This document shows, in pieces, positions 10,905 through 20,420 of a DNA stretch of 54,304 bases. The translations under genes and the position numbers were made by a program. Position 1 is the first letter of the stretch, and the number at the start of each line of letters is the position of its first letter. Origin of the DNA: Oxalobacteraceae bacterium (GTDB lineage Bacteria; Pseudomonadota; Gammaproteobacteria; Burkholderiales; Burkholderiaceae_D); the NCBI GenBank assembly GCA_021151485.1, contig JAGKXB010000011.1:1-54304 (forward strand), written 5' to 3'. The notes below the pieces were generated by a model that ran no database searches, was not told where the DNA came from, and saw only the letters and a list, made by a program, of their open reading frames with translations.

Positions 10905-13031
10905 TCAGCTAACCCGCATTCCAGGTTCAGCACCTGGCCATGGATGCAATATATAAATGCCAGGAGAGGTTTTCTCATCCGCAGCGCTAGCCGCCAGCAC
11001 CATGCCTTCTGAAATACCAAACTTCATTTTGCGCGGCGCTAAATTAGCCACCATGACGGTCAATTTACCGATTAACTCTTCTGGCTGATAGGCCGATTTG
11101 ATGCCAGAAAACACATTCCGCAACCGTCCTTCTTCACCAGCATCCAAGGTCAGGCGTAGTAATTTGTCAGAACCTTCCACGTGTTCACAATTGACGATTT
11201 TTGCAATCCGCAAATCAACCTTGGCAAAATCCTGGATGCTGATTACTCCCTCTTCTGTATCAGAGGGAGAGGATTGGGGAGAGGGCACCTTTTTTGTTGA
11301 TGCGGAGGAGGAAGCGGGAGCGGACGAGGCTTCGAATAAAGCTGGCAGCATTTTAGGATCGACGCGTGTCATCAAATGCGAGTAAGGGTGAATACGATGT
11401 CCATCAGGCAAGCATGTTGCTAGGTCTGACCATAGCAAAGGTGAGATATTCAACATTGTCTCAACTTGTTCGGCCAGCTTAGGCAAAATGGGCTTGAGCA
11501 ATAAAGTCAGGATGCGGAACATTTCGATGGCAAGCGAGCAAATGGCGTGCAATTGCATTCTCGATTGTGAATCAGTTTGCTTTGCCAATTCCCAGGGTTT
11601 TTTCTGGTCGATAAATTGATTGTAGAGATCGGTCAGCAACATGATTTCGCGTATCGCCTTGCCAAATTCACGTGCTTCATAATGCGCCATGATGGCTTCG
11701 CCGCTAGCGATGGCGGCTTTTTGGTAATGCGCATAATCTATCGTTGCACTATCAGTAGCAGATGTATTGGCGAAGGACAATTTGCCATCAAAGATTTTGC
11801 TGATAAATCCTGAGCAACGACTCGCAATATTCACGTACTTGCCGATCAAGTCTGAATTGACCTTGGCGATAAAATCATCTGGGCTGAAATCCAAATCCTC
11901 CACCTTGGCATTGAGTTTGGATGCTAGGTAATAACGCAGCCATTCTGGATTCATGCCGACTTCCAGATAGCGCAAAGGAGAAATCCCCGTACCGCGGGAT
12001 TTGCTCATTTTTTCACCATTGACCGTCAAATGGCCGTGTACATACACTTTTAGCTGATCAATGATGGGATGGCCGGAAAATTTCAGCATGGCGGGCCAAA
12101 ACAGCAAGTGAAATGAAACGATATCTTTGCCGATAAAGTGCACTTGCTCTGCAGCAGGATCGTTTAGCAAAGCATCGTAAGTGATGCCTTTTTTATCACA
12201 ATAATTTTTCAGACTCGCCAAATAACCGACGGGTGCATCTAGCCAGACGTAAAAATATTTGCCTGGTGCATCAGGGATAGGAATGCCGAAATAAGGCGCA
12301 TCGCGTGAAATATCCCAGTCAGCTAAATCTTCCCCATTGTTGCCCAGCCATTCACTGACTTTGTTCACCATTTCTGGCTGCAAGCGGCCTGGGGTGTTCA
12401 ACCATGTTTGTAAAAAAGCAGCGCAGCGTGGGTCGGATAGTTTGAAGAAATATTGTTCAGCTGGTTTTAAGATCGGTGCGGCGCCAGTCAGCACCGAGTA
12501 CGGCTGCTTCAATTCTGTTGGTTCATAAGCGGCACCGCACACTTCGCAGTTATCGCCATATTGGTCTTTTGCGCCACATTTTGGACATTCGCCCTTGATG
12601 TTGCGATCGGCCAAGAACATATTTTTGACCGGATCGTAGAATCGCTCGACAGTCTTGGTGGTGATTAATTTGGCTTCGTCACGCAGACGGCGATAGATGG
12701 TTTGTGAGAGTTCCACGTTTTCTGTTGAATCGGTGGAGTGCCAGTTATCAAATTGGATATGAAAACCATCCAGATATTGTTGCCGAGTAGCCGCGACTTT
12801 GGCGACGAATTGTTGCGGGGTAATGCCTTCTTTTTCTGCTGCGATCATGATCGGCGTGCCATGCGCATCGTCAGCGCATACGAAATGGACCTCCCTTTTT
12901 TTACCCTCATCTTGTTGCATACGCTGGAATCGGACCCAGATGTCGGCTTGGATGTATTCCATGATGTGACCAATGTGAAAAGGGCCATTGGCATAAGGGA
13001 GGGCGGTGGTGACGAACAGCTTGCGTGTCAT
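10905..13031 (-). CDS. metG: Methionyl-tRNA synthetase
   Basis: Start at ATG 13031 ([16 protein letters not shown]), giving 708 residues; the extra 13 codons upstream in the open frame are not family-like. Class I synthetase that charges tRNA-Met. HIGH occurs as HIGHIMEY near residue 20, a zinc knuckle [19 protein letters not shown] near 145, and KMSKSRGTG near 340. The C-terminal EMAP/tRNA-binding domain ([20 protein letters not shown], then ISEGMVLAA) is separated by a Ser/Pro-rich linker. It is divergent from mrp; the 171 nt between them presumably hold both promoters. The repeat at 10762 lies just downstream. Confidence 0.95.
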   Translation of the reverse strand: MTRKLFVTTALPYANGPFHIGHIMEYIQADIWVRFQRMQQDEGKKREVHFVCADDAHGTPIMIAAEKEGITPQQFVAKVAATRQQYLDGFHIQFDNWHSTDSTENVELSQTIYRRLRDEAKLITTKTVERFYDPVKNMFLADRNIKGECPKCGAKDQYGDNCEVCGAAYEPTELKQPYSVLTGAAPILKPAEQYFFKLSDPRCAAFLQTWLNTPGRLQPEMVNKVSEWLGNNGEDLADWDISRDAPYFGIPIPDAPGKYFYVWLDAPVGYLASLKNYCDKKGITYDALLNDPAAEQVHFIGKDIVSFHLLFWPAMLKFSGHPIIDQLKVYVHGHLTVNGEKMSKSRGTGISPLRYLEVGMNPEWLRYYLASKLNAKVEDLDFSPDDFIAKVNSDLIGKYVNIASRCSGFISKIFDGKLSFANTSATDSATIDYAHYQKAAIASGEAIMAHYEAREFGKAIREIMLLTDLYNQFIDQKKPWELAKQTDSQSRMQLHAICSLAIEMFRILTLLLKPILPKLAEQVETMLNISPLLWSDLATCLPDGHRIHPYSHLMTRVDPKMLPALFEASSAPASSSASTKKVPSPQSSPSDTEEGVISIQDFAKVDLRIAKIVNCEHVEGSDKLLRLTLDAGEEGRLRNVFSGIKSAYQPEELIGKLTVMVANLAPRKMKFGISEGMVLAASAADEKTSPGIYILHPWPGAEPGMRVS

Positions 13032-13202
13032 AGTGGATGCGCTCTTAGATAACTGAGATAAAACGCGCATTTTAACAATTTTAATCAGCGCAAGGCAGGT
13101 GGCGGGTGGGACGACGACTGTTTTGTTGGATAATTTTCCTCGGATTGCGTTAGACTCGCCGACCTTGAATCAGCGATTGGCAACAATTTTGGAGAAATTT
13201 GC

Positions 13203-14312
13203 ATGAGCGTGAATGTGATTACCGTAGAAAACATTAAATTAATCTTATCCAGCGTGATTGACCCGAACACGCATAAGGATTTTGTTTCCTCCAAATCGCT
13301 TAAAAATATCAGTATTCATGGCACTGATAATGGTGCTGAGATCACGCTTGAAATTGAACTCGCTTATCCTGCCAAAAGTCAAATTGCCGCGATACAAAAA
13401 AGCATACAAAATGCACTGACTTCGTTGCCAGGCGTTGCTAATGTAAATGTACAAATATCGACCAAAATTGTGTCACACACTGTGCAGCGTGGCCTTAAGT
13501 TATTGCCTCAGGTGAAAAACATTATCGCGGTTGCTTCGGGCAAAGGCGGAGTAGGGAAGTCGACCACGGCTAGCAATTTAGCCCTGGCGTTGGCGGCAGA
13601 AGGGGCGAGTGTTGGTTTGCTGGATGCCGATATTTATGGCCCATCACAACCGATGATGATGGGCATCACCGGTCGTCCCGAAACCAAAGATGGCAAGACG
13701 ATGGAGCCATTAGAAAAATATGGCTTACAAGTATCGAGCATGGGTTTTATGATCGATCCTGATGAGCCTATGGTGTGGCGTGGTCCGATGGTGACGCAGG
13801 CGTTGCAGCAATTACTGACGCAAACCAATTGGCGTGATTTGGATTATTTGATTGTCGACATGCCGCCAGGGACGGGTGATATTCAATTGACGCTATCGCA
13901 AAAAGTGCCTGTCACTGGTGCTGTCATTGTCACGACGCCGCAAGACATTGCTTTGCTGGATGCCCGTAAGGGATTGAGAATGTTTGAAAAAGTTGATATT
14001 CCCATTCTTGGCGTAGTCGAAAATATGAGCACCCATATTTGTAGCCAATGCAACCATACGGAAGCGATTTTTGGTGCTGGTGGTGGTGAAAAAATGTGTG
14101 CCGAATACGGTGTGGATTTCTTGGGTGCTTTGCCATTAACCATGTCAATCCGCGAACAAACCGATGCAGGCAAACCAACCGTGGTAGCCGATCCAGACGG
14201 TCAAGTCGCACAAATTTATAAAGACATTGCTCGCAAAGTGGCGATTAAAGTGGCAGAAAAAGCAAAAGATATTAGTAGCAAATTCCCTACTATCGTTGTT
14301 AAAAATGATTGA
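13203..14312 (+). CDS. apbC: Iron-sulfur cluster carrier ATPase Mrp/ApbC
   Basis: 369 residues, ATG at 13203 with GGAG about 8 nt upstream. The N-terminal MIP18/DUF59 domain (about 1-85) is followed by a deviant Walker A, ASGKGGVGKSTTASNLA, near residue 110. IVDMPPGTGD is the Walker B region, and CSQCNH near 280 carries the CxxC that binds the shared Fe-S cluster of the dimer. It delivers 4Fe-4S clusters to apoproteins in the cytoplasm. The metG/mrp divergence is common in betaproteobacteria. Confidence 0.93.
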   Translation: MSVNVITVENIKLILSSVIDPNTHKDFVSSKSLKNISIHGTDNGAEITLEIELAYPAKSQIAAIQKSIQNALTSLPGVANVNVQISTKIVSHTVQRGLKLLPQVKNIIAVASGKGGVGKSTTASNLALALAAEGASVGLLDADIYGPSQPMMMGITGRPETKDGKTMEPLEKYGLQVSSMGFMIDPDEPMVWRGPMVTQALQQLLTQTNWRDLDYLIVDMPPGTGDIQLTLSQKVPVTGAVIVTTPQDIALLDARKGLRMFEKVDIPILGVVENMSTHICSQCNHTEAIFGAGGGEKMCAEYGVDFLGALPLTMSIREQTDAGKPTVVADPDGQVAQIYKDIARKVAIKVAEKAKDISSKFPTIVVKND

Positions 14313-14353
14313 TGTAAATATATAAATTATATAAATAAAATTATATAAGCAAT

Positions 14354-14962
14354 ATGTCAGCCATTTTGTACACATTCCGCCGCTGTCCTTACGCAATACG
14401 CGCCAGGATGGCGATCAAAATCAGTGGCATTCAGGTTGACATGCATGAAGTCGATTTGCGTAATAAACCACCAGCTTTATTGGATTGCTCGCCCAAAGGC
14501 ACGGTGCCGGTATTGCGACTTGAAAATGGTTTGGTAATTGATGAAAGCCTAGAAATCATGCATTGGGCGCTGGCGACGCATGATCCAGAAAATTGGATGG
14601 AAAGAAGGACAAGTCTGTCGTCTGCGGCGTTGTCCTTGATTCAACAAAACGATCATTCCTTCAAGCATGATCTCGATCGTTACAAATACGCTAACCGTTT
14701 TCCGGAAAACTCCCCCACAGAACACAGGGGAAAAGCGGAAATGTTTTTGCATGACTTGAACCAGCGTTTAACAAATCAAGCTTATTTATTCGGCCCGCAG
14801 GCAACGGTTGCTGATGTCGCTATTTTTCCTTTTATCCGTCAGTTTTCTCTAGTAGATAAGGAATGGTTCCAAATCAATGCAGAAAAAAACTATGCCAATT
14901 TGGCGGAGTGGCTACAAATTTGGTGTGAATCCGGATTATTCAATTCTGTTATGCAGAAATAG
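14354..14962 (+). CDS. Glutathione S-transferase family protein
   Basis: 202 residues. The N-terminal thioredoxin fold has the redox-type motif CPYA (RRCPYAIRARMA) where glutaredoxin 2 has CPYC, then PKGTVPVL and DESLEIMHW, the glutathione-binding cis-Pro and ESxxI-like positions. The C-terminal helical domain has VADVAIFPFIRQF. It likely conjugates or reduces small substrates with glutathione; substrate unknown. It starts 41 nt after mrp and could share its transcript. Confidence 0.82.
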   Translation: MSAILYTFRRCPYAIRARMAIKISGIQVDMHEVDLRNKPPALLDCSPKGTVPVLRLENGLVIDESLEIMHWALATHDPENWMERRTSLSSAALSLIQQNDHSFKHDLDRYKYANRFPENSPTEHRGKAEMFLHDLNQRLTNQAYLFGPQATVADVAIFPFIRQFSLVDKEWFQINAEKNYANLAEWLQIWCESGLFNSVMQK

Positions 14963-15042
14963 TCTTATTAATACTTTTATGTATTGGTGGATTGAGCGTT
15001 GATTGTGGTTAATGCCTCCATTTTTTGTGTTTGAACCATCTA

Positions 15043-15103
15043 TTGTTACAAAAAATAACAATTGAAAAAGAAAGCTCAATACAAATAGTTGCATTAAATG
15101 CAA
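15043..15103. other. AT-rich intergenic region with two small inverted repeats
   Basis: Between the GST and the PT-repeat gene (14963-15202) there is no ORF. TTGTTA/TAACAA (15043-15061) may be a weak GST terminator. TTGCAT TAA ATGCAA (15089-15103) is a dyad 100 nt before the PT gene start and could be an operator. Neither is assignable. Confidence 0.35.
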
Positions 15104-15202
15104 TATTAAGTTATTATTTTAATAAACTTAACTTGTCATTTTTTGACTGCTATTTTTGTCCTTTATTTTGTTTTCGTTAAATTAATATTTCATGGGGTGT
15201 TT

Positions 15203-16516
15203 ATGGTATCCATTGTTAGAACTTTTGTTCCTCTAATTGCTCTTACTACTCTGGCTGGAAATGCAAATGCCCTTCGTCAAGGTGGAGGCGTAAATACGAA
15301 TGAAATAATGAATAACAATCGAGTGGATGAGATTCCTGCTGAGTGGTCACACTGGGATCTTTTATCTAATGGCGTAGATATGGAGCCGACGGGTCAACCA
15401 ACCGGATTCCCAAGTGGACAACCTACATTCCAACCAAGTTCTCCAACTGGGCAACCAACGAGTTGGCCCAGTATGCAGCCCACACTACAACCGAGTGGTC
15501 AACCAACCGGATTCCCAAGTGGACAACCCACATTCCAACCAAGTTTTCCAACTGCGCAACCAACGGGTTTGCCAAGTGGACAGCCAACGAGTTGGCCCAG
15601 TATGCAGCCCACACTACAACCGAGTGGTCAACCAACAGGTTTGCCAAGTGGACAACCCACATTCCAACCAAGTTTTCCAACCGCGCAACCAACGAGTTGG
15701 CCAACTGTGCAGCCAACGGGTTTGCCAAGTGGACAACCAAGTGGGCAACCCACATCCCAACCAAGTTCTCCAAGTGGGCAACCCACATCCCAGCCAAGTT
15801 CTCCAAGTGGGCAACCTACATCCCAACCAAGTTCTCCAAGTGGGCAACCAACGGGTTCGCCGAGTATGCAGCCAACACTACAACCGAGTGGTCGGCCAAC
15901 AGGTTTACCAAGTGCCCAGCCAACATTGCAACCAAGTGCCCAGCCAACATTGCAACCAAGTGCTCAGCCAACATTGCAACCAAGTGGTCAGCCAACAGGT
16001 TTGCCAAGTGCTCAGCCAACAGCACAACCCTCAAAACAACCAGCAGAAAAGGATTCGTCATATTGGTGGTATGTATATGGTGGCTTATTAGCGTTGGGAG
16101 GAGGGGTTGGTTTATGGACAACTTACCAAAAAAGAGATGAGCTTTACCATTTTCTTACCACTGGCACATCATTGAGCGATAATCCTCCGAATGGTGGTAA
16201 TGGGGTTGATTTGGAATCGGGCCACGAGCAGCTCTTTCCAGATAGAATGCCCGCTAGACATGTAGCGCAAGAAGGGCCTCTATTAAACGAGCAGCTCTTT
16301 CCAGATAGAATGCCCGCTAGACATGTGGCGCAAGAAGAGCCTCCACAACCTTCACATCCATTCCTGGGCCACTCTGTGATAGTGGCAGCTGGATCAAATT
16401 TGGAGGGCCAGCGTGCTGTATCTTCTAATGATAGTGGGCAACAGACTGTTGATGGGGAGGAGCAGACTGTTTTTGAGTATTGGTTAAGTAGGATGTTTGG
16501 AGGTCAAGATGAGTGA
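15203..16516 (+). CDS. PT-repeat (Gln-Pro-Thr/Ser) membrane protein, eukaryote-like
   Basis: Start at ATG 15203 with GGGG just upstream, giving 437 residues; a TTG-type extension to 15143 is unlikely. Order: signal peptide (SIVRTFVPLIALTTLAGNANA), a short non-repetitive linker, about 220 residues of near-perfect PSGQPTxQPS repeats (Pro/Thr/Ser/Gln only, with periodic W, F, L), one membrane helix (YVYGGLLALGGGVGLWTTY), and a roughly 120-residue C-terminal tail. The tail holds a duplicated block EQLFPDRMPARHVAQE with a 21-residue period. The repeats resemble PT repeats of stramenopile and other algal or oomycete surface proteins. A rigid extracellular stalk anchored in the membrane is the simplest reading. 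No catalytic motif. Possible transfer or convergent low-complexity expansion. Confidence 0.7.
   Translation: MVSIVRTFVPLIALTTLAGNANALRQGGGVNTNEIMNNNRVDEIPAEWSHWDLLSNGVDMEPTGQPTGFPSGQPTFQPSSPTGQPTSWPSMQPTLQPSGQPTGFPSGQPTFQPSFPTAQPTGLPSGQPTSWPSMQPTLQPSGQPTGLPSGQPTFQPSFPTAQPTSWPTVQPTGLPSGQPSGQPTSQPSSPSGQPTSQPSSPSGQPTSQPSSPSGQPTGSPSMQPTLQPSGRPTGLPSAQPTLQPSAQPTLQPSAQPTLQPSGQPTGLPSAQPTAQPSKQPAEKDSSYWWYVYGGLLALGGGVGLWTTYQKRDELYHFLTTGTSLSDNPPNGGNGVDLESGHEQLFPDRMPARHVAQEGPLLNEQLFPDRMPARHVAQEEPPQPSHPFLGHSVIVAAGSNLEGQRAVSSNDSGQQTVDGEEQTVFEYWLSRMFGGQDE
15382..16047 (+). repeat. Tandem repeat tract coding for PSGQPT/QPS units
   Basis: Degenerate tandem repeats. A 33-bp unit runs from about 15738 with restarts at 15771, 15804 and 15837. 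A larger block of about 55 bp is duplicated 129 bp apart (15461 and 15590 regions). All periods are multiples of three, so length variation keeps frame. Long open frames on other strands here are repeat artefacts. Confidence 0.85.
16225..16343 (+). repeat. 63-bp-period direct duplication in the PT protein tail
   Basis: Two copies of a 56-bp segment, 16225-16280 and 16288-16343, differ at two positions. They encode EQLFPDRMPARHVAQE twice. Confidence 0.9.
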
Positions 16517-16616
16517 AATGACTAGCGTAATACGAAGGTAGAATTTTTTATCTCAAATTTTGCATACTCGTATATTTGTATGCCCCTTGTTGGTTTGGGA
16601 TGTTTTTTTGTCGTGG

Positions 16617-16640
16617 GGGAAATCTAAATTTAGATTTCCC
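16617..16640. terminator. Perfect 24-bp palindrome between convergent genes
   Basis: GGGAAATCTAAA (16617-16628) is the exact inverse of TTTAGATTTCCC (16629-16640). It lies between the 3' ends of the PT-repeat gene (+) and the CDF exporter (-). No T-run follows on the plus strand, so a bidirectional terminator is plausible but not certain. Confidence 0.5.
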
Positions 16641-16686
16641 TCAATCTTGGCTTTTCCTGAATTGGCTTTGATCGGCAGTAATTAAC

Positions 16687-17619
16687 TCAATTTGACGAAT
16701 TTTGAATTTTATTGTTGACTGTTATTTCTGCCTGTAGAGTTACATGATCAATTTCGTAATGCTGCAACAGCATTGTCTTAAGTGAGTGCAGAATATGTGG
16801 CCATTTTTGTAATTCATCGATCTCAACGTGACCAATTAGAGCACTGTGACCAGGAGACATTTCCCATACATGCAAATCATGTACTGATAGCACCCCCTCT
16901 ATCCTCATCATGTCTTCTCCTACTTGCAAATAATTAATGTGCTCGGGTACGCCTTGCATTAAAAAATGATAAGAGTGCAACAAAATAGTAATGGTGGATT
17001 TCAAAATCAACAGAGAGACAGCGATCGACAACAAAGGATCGATTTGCATCCAGCTAGTAAAATAAATAACTATGCCAGCAACGATAGCGGCGATTGAACC
17101 CAGTAAGTCCCCCATAACATGTACCATGGCAGCTTTGGTATTCATGCTTTTGTGATCGTGCGATAGTACCCAAAATACTAGTAGATTAATTCCTAGCCCT
17201 ATGCTGGCGACGATCAAGACTGCGCTAGCTTGTACTGCTTCTGGTTTTGCAAAACGTTGGATAGCCTCCCAAATAATCCATCCCACCAATCCCAACATGG
17301 CAAGGCTATTGACAAATGCGGCTAATGCTTCTGCTCTACCAAAACCAAATGAATGTTTTGCTGATGGCGGGCGTTTTGCAATGATTTGTGCAAGTAACGC
17401 TAATCCAAGCGCTGCCGCATCTGTGACCATATGGCCACCATCTGAAATTAATGCAAGTGAATTGGAAAAAAAACCGCCGGCGATTTCAATTATCGCAAAG
17501 CAAAGCGTGAGAATTAAGGCCCATTTCAGTGCTTTTTGAGAGCGCAATTCAAAAGAGTGCGTGTGTTGCGCATCATCTGAACGGTGCGCATGTAAATGTG
17601 ATGATGAATGTTTGTTCAT
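16687..17619 (-). CDS. Cation diffusion facilitator (CzcD/ZitB-like zinc exporter)
   Basis: 310 residues. A His-rich N-terminus (HSSSHLHAH, HTH) precedes six membrane helices. Metal site A is visible as SDGGHMVTDA (HxxxD, helix 2) and HVMGDLLGS (HxxxD, helix 5); the cytoplasmic C-terminal domain (VHDLHVWEMSPGHSALIGHVEID) is typical. It exports Zn2+ and similar divalent ions in exchange for protons across the inner membrane. No metal-responsive regulator is adjacent. Confidence 0.92.
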   Translation of the reverse strand: MNKHSSSHLHAHRSDDAQHTHSFELRSQKALKWALILTLCFAIIEIAGGFFSNSLALISDGGHMVTDAAALGLALLAQIIAKRPPSAKHSFGFGRAEALAAFVNSLAMLGLVGWIIWEAIQRFAKPEAVQASAVLIVASIGLGINLLVFWVLSHDHKSMNTKAAMVHVMGDLLGSIAAIVAGIVIYFTSWMQIDPLLSIAVSLLILKSTITILLHSYHFLMQGVPEHINYLQVGEDMMRIEGVLSVHDLHVWEMSPGHSALIGHVEIDELQKWPHILHSLKTMLLQHYEIDHVTLQAEITVNNKIQNSSN

Positions 17620-17686
17620 TAGTTAATTAGTGTTATTGATCAGTTATGTTGTTATGTAATGAATTGATACGAATAAAAAGTGGGGC

Positions 17687-17715
17687 TTGTTTTATGTGTA
17701 ATGGTTCATTATAAT
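17687..17715 (+). promoter_or_regulatory. Sigma70 promoter of tRNA-Val
   Basis: -35 TTGTTT (17687-17692) and -10 TATAAT (17710-17715) with an exact 17-nt spacer. The -10 ends 10 nt before the mature tRNA 5' end. Reads on into thrS if the terminator at 17808 is incomplete. Confidence 0.8.
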
Positions 17716-17725
17716 CGCGTTCTTC

Positions 17726-17802
17726 GGGTGGTTAGTTCAGCTGGTTAGAATACTTGGTCGACATCCAAGGGGTCGGGGATTCGAATTCCTCACCACCCAC
17801 CA
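17726..17802 (+). tRNA. tRNA-Val(GAC), with C at position 33
   Basis: A 77-nt cloverleaf with encoded CCA. The acceptor GGGTGGT/ACCACCC is perfect, the D-stem is GTTC/GAAT, the anticodon stem CTTGG/CCAAG, the T-stem GGGGA/TCCTC and the T-loop TTCGAAT. The anticodon loop is TCGACAT, so the anticodon is GAC at 17760-17762 and the discriminator A at 17799 fits valine. Position 33 (17759) is C instead of the near-universal U. Confidence 0.9.
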
Positions 17803-17807
17803 GTTTA

Positions 17808-17836
17808 AAAAACGCGGCTAGCCGCGTTTTTTTTGT
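17808..17836 (+). terminator. Rho-independent terminator/attenuator between tRNA-Val and thrS
   Basis: AACGCGGCT/AGCCGCGTT stem followed by eight Ts. It ends tRNA-Val transcription and sits in front of thrS, where partial read-through would feed the downstream cluster. Confidence 0.85.
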
Positions 17837-17899
17837 CTCTGCGTTTTGTGCGGAGATGAAAAATATGAAAGTAAAAAGAAGGTAAAAGTGGAGATGGAT

Positions 17900-19804
17900 A
17901 TGCTTACAGTGCGACTTCCTGATGGTTCCCAGCGGCAATTTGATAATCCTGTGACAGTGGCGCAAGTTGCTACCAGTATCAGCACCAGTCTTGCTAAAGC
18001 TGCTTTGGCGGGCAAGGTCGATGGGAGATTGGTCGATACCTCTTTCTTGATTGAGCATGATGTCGACTTATCCATCGTGACCGATAAAGATACCGATGGC
18101 TTGGAAGTCATTCGTCATTCCACGGCACACTTGCTAGCCTACGCTGTTAAAGAGTTGTTTCCTGAAGCGCAGGTAACGATAGGCCCTGTAATTGAACACG
18201 GTTTTTACTATGATTTTTCCTATAAGCGTCCTTTTACGCCAGAGGATTTGACTGCGATAGAAAAAAAGATGGTCGAATTGGCTAAAAAGGATGAGGTCGT
18301 AGAGCGTAAAGTACTACCGCGCGATGAAGCCGTGGCTTACTTCAAATCGATTGGCGAGTTTTATAAAGCGGAAATCATCGCATCCATTCCTGCAGATCAA
18401 GCGGTTTCGCTCTATACCGAAGGTAAATTTACTGATCTTTGCCGTGGTCCACACGTGCCATCGACTGGTAAATTAAAAGTCTTCAAGTTAATGAAGCTAG
18501 CCGGCGCTTACTGGCGTGGCGATGCCAAGAATGAAATGCTACAACGCATTTACGGGACTGCTTGGGCGAAAAAGGAAGATCAAGACGCGTATTTAACTAT
18601 GTTGGAAGAAGCCGAAAAGCGTGATCACCGCAAATTGGGCCGCGCTTTGGATTTGTTTCATTTTCAGGAAGAGGCGCCAGGGTTGATTTTTTGGCATCCA
18701 AAAGGTTGGATAGTTTGGCAACAGGTTGAGCAATACATGCGCAAGGTGTATCAGGATAACGGCTACCAAGAAGTCAAAGCGCCGCAGATTCTGGATGTTA
18801 GCTTGTGGGAAAAATCTGGTCATTGGGAAAACTATAAGGAAAATATGTTTACCACTGAATCGGAAAATCGTTCCTACGCTTTAAAACCGATGAACTGTCC
18901 TGGACATGTGCAAATTTTCCGTTCCAATATGCATTCCTATCGCGAATTGCCTTTGCGTTATGGTGAATTTGGTCAATGTCACCGCAATGAACCATCGGGT
19001 TCCCTGCACGGCATGATGCGGGTGCGCGGATTTACACAGGATGATGGTCATATTTTTTGCACCGAAGATCAAATTTTAGATGAGTGCGCTGCGTTCACTG
19101 CATTATTGCAAAAAGTGTATGCGCACTTTGGCTTTACTGATGTCATTTATAAAGTAGCGACGCGCCCTGAAAAACGGGTTGGATCAGATACTGCTTGGGA
19201 TAAAGCTGAAAATGCCTTGATCGAATCACTCAAGCGTTCTGGCTGTCAGTATGAAATTTCCCCAGGAGAAGGGGCGTTTTATGGCCCTAAAATTGAATAC
19301 ACCTTAAAAGACGCCATCGGTCGCATGTGGCAATGCGGCACCATGCAAGTGGATTTTTCTATGCCAGTGCGTTTGGGTGCGGAATATGTGGCAGAAGACA
19401 ATACACGCCAAGTCCCAGTCATGTTGCATCGCGCCATTTTGGGTTCTTTAGAGCGTTTTATTGGCATGCTGGTGGAAAATTATGCTGGTGCTTTGCCTCT
19501 GTGGTTGGCGCCGGTGCAAGTGGTGGTGCTCAATATTTCAGATGCGCAAGCCAGTTATGCAGAACAGGTGGCAGAAAATCTCAAAAAGCGTGGATTGAGA
19601 GCGCACGCCGATTTGCGTAACGAGAAAATTACCTATAAAATACGTGATCACTCGATGCAGAAGCTTCCTTATATCGTCGTCGTTGGCGATAAGGAAAGGG
19701 ATGCAAACATGGTGGCTGTGCGGGCACGTGGCAATACGGATCTTGGTGTCATGACATTAGATGATTTGCTGCAACGCTTACAAAACGAGACTGAAACTAA
19801 GTAG
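17900..19804 (+). CDS. thrS: Threonyl-tRNA synthetase
   Basis: Start at ATG 17900 ([11 protein letters not shown]), with GGAG 6 nt upstream, giving 634 residues (E. coli 642). An ATG two codons earlier is possible. TGS domain (1-60), then the editing domain ([21 protein letters not shown]), the class II core with [28 protein letters not shown] and [13 protein letters not shown], and the anticodon domain. Cys of NCPGH and His of DDGHIF are zinc ligands. It charges tRNA-Thr and edits Ser-tRNA-Thr. First protein gene of the thrS-infC-rpmI-rplT-pheST-ihfA cluster. Confidence 0.96.
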   Translation: MLTVRLPDGSQRQFDNPVTVAQVATSISTSLAKAALAGKVDGRLVDTSFLIEHDVDLSIVTDKDTDGLEVIRHSTAHLLAYAVKELFPEAQVTIGPVIEHGFYYDFSYKRPFTPEDLTAIEKKMVELAKKDEVVERKVLPRDEAVAYFKSIGEFYKAEIIASIPADQAVSLYTEGKFTDLCRGPHVPSTGKLKVFKLMKLAGAYWRGDAKNEMLQRIYGTAWAKKEDQDAYLTMLEEAEKRDHRKLGRALDLFHFQEEAPGLIFWHPKGWIVWQQVEQYMRKVYQDNGYQEVKAPQILDVSLWEKSGHWENYKENMFTTESENRSYALKPMNCPGHVQIFRSNMHSYRELPLRYGEFGQCHRNEPSGSLHGMMRVRGFTQDDGHIFCTEDQILDECAAFTALLQKVYAHFGFTDVIYKVATRPEKRVGSDTAWDKAENALIESLKRSGCQYEISPGEGAFYGPKIEYTLKDAIGRMWQCGTMQVDFSMPVRLGAEYVAEDNTRQVPVMLHRAILGSLERFIGMLVENYAGALPLWLAPVQVVVLNISDAQASYAEQVAENLKKRGLRAHADLRNEKITYKIRDHSMQKLPYIVVVGDKERDANMVAVRARGNTDLGVMTLDDLLQRLQNETETK

Positions 19805-19889
19805 TGCAAACTATTTAAAAATAATTCAGGTTCTCAAGAAAAATCTTGAAAAGCATAGCCTAACTCATTAATTTTTAAAGGAAACTGCA

Positions 19890-20411
19890 ATAGCTACTGA
19901 AAAGTCGCATCGTATTAACGGTGAAATAACTACCCAAGAATTACGCTTAACTGGAGTCGAAAACGAAGCGCTTGGCATCGTAAGTTTGGCTGAAGCTTTC
20001 CGCTTGGCGGAAGAAGCGAATGTCGATCTGGTCGAAATCGCGCCAAACGCGCAGCCTCCAGTATGTCGCTTGATGGATTATGGCAAATTCAAATATCAAG
20101 AGCAGAAAAAAGCGCATGAAGCCAAATTAAAGCAAAAAGTGATTCTGGTTAAAGAAATCAAATTCCGACCAGGTACTGACGACGGCGATTACAACATCAA
20201 GCTGCGTAATTTAATTAAGTTTTTGGAAGATGGCGATAAAACAAAAATTACTTTACGTTTCCGCGGTCGTGAAATGGCGCATCAAGAAATAGGGATGCGC
20301 ATGCTGGAGCGCTTGAAAGCCGATTTGGAACCATTTGGTCAGGTTGAGCAATTTCCAAAGATGGAAGGCCGTCAGATGATCATGGTTTTAGCGCCCAAAA
20401 AGAAAAAATAA
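19890..20411 (+). CDS. infC: Translation initiation factor IF-3, AUA start
   Basis: 173 residues. Family homology runs upstream of the first [28 protein letters not shown] is in frame back to ATA at 19890, preceded by AAGGA with a 7-nt spacer. infC is known to use rare starts (AUU in E. coli) so that IF3 represses its own initiation, and AUA would work in the same way. An annotation beginning at TTG 19986 would lose 32 residues. [18 protein letters not shown] is the linker region, and the C-domain follows ([15 protein letters not shown]). It prevents premature 70S joining and proofreads start codons. Confidence 0.9.
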   Translation: MATEKSHRINGEITTQELRLTGVENEALGIVSLAEAFRLAEEANVDLVEIAPNAQPPVCRLMDYGKFKYQEQKKAHEAKLKQKVILVKEIKFRPGTDDGDYNIKLRNLIKFLEDGDKTKITLRFRGREMAHQEIGMRMLERLKADLEPFGQVEQFPKMEGRQMIMVLAPKKKK

Positions 20412-20420
20412 AGAATTTAT

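Noticed and set aside
13032..13070. Extended start of metG at 13070
   Set aside because: The extra 13 residues precede the conserved MTRKLFVTT start and have no family support.
15382..16047. CRISPR-like repeat array
   Set aside because: Repeats are coding, without unique spacers of constant length, and no cas genes are present.
15414..16140. Several long open frames on both strands across the PT-repeat tract
   Set aside because: They are frame shadows of a tandem repeat with period divisible by three and lack starts, ribosome-binding sites and domain content.
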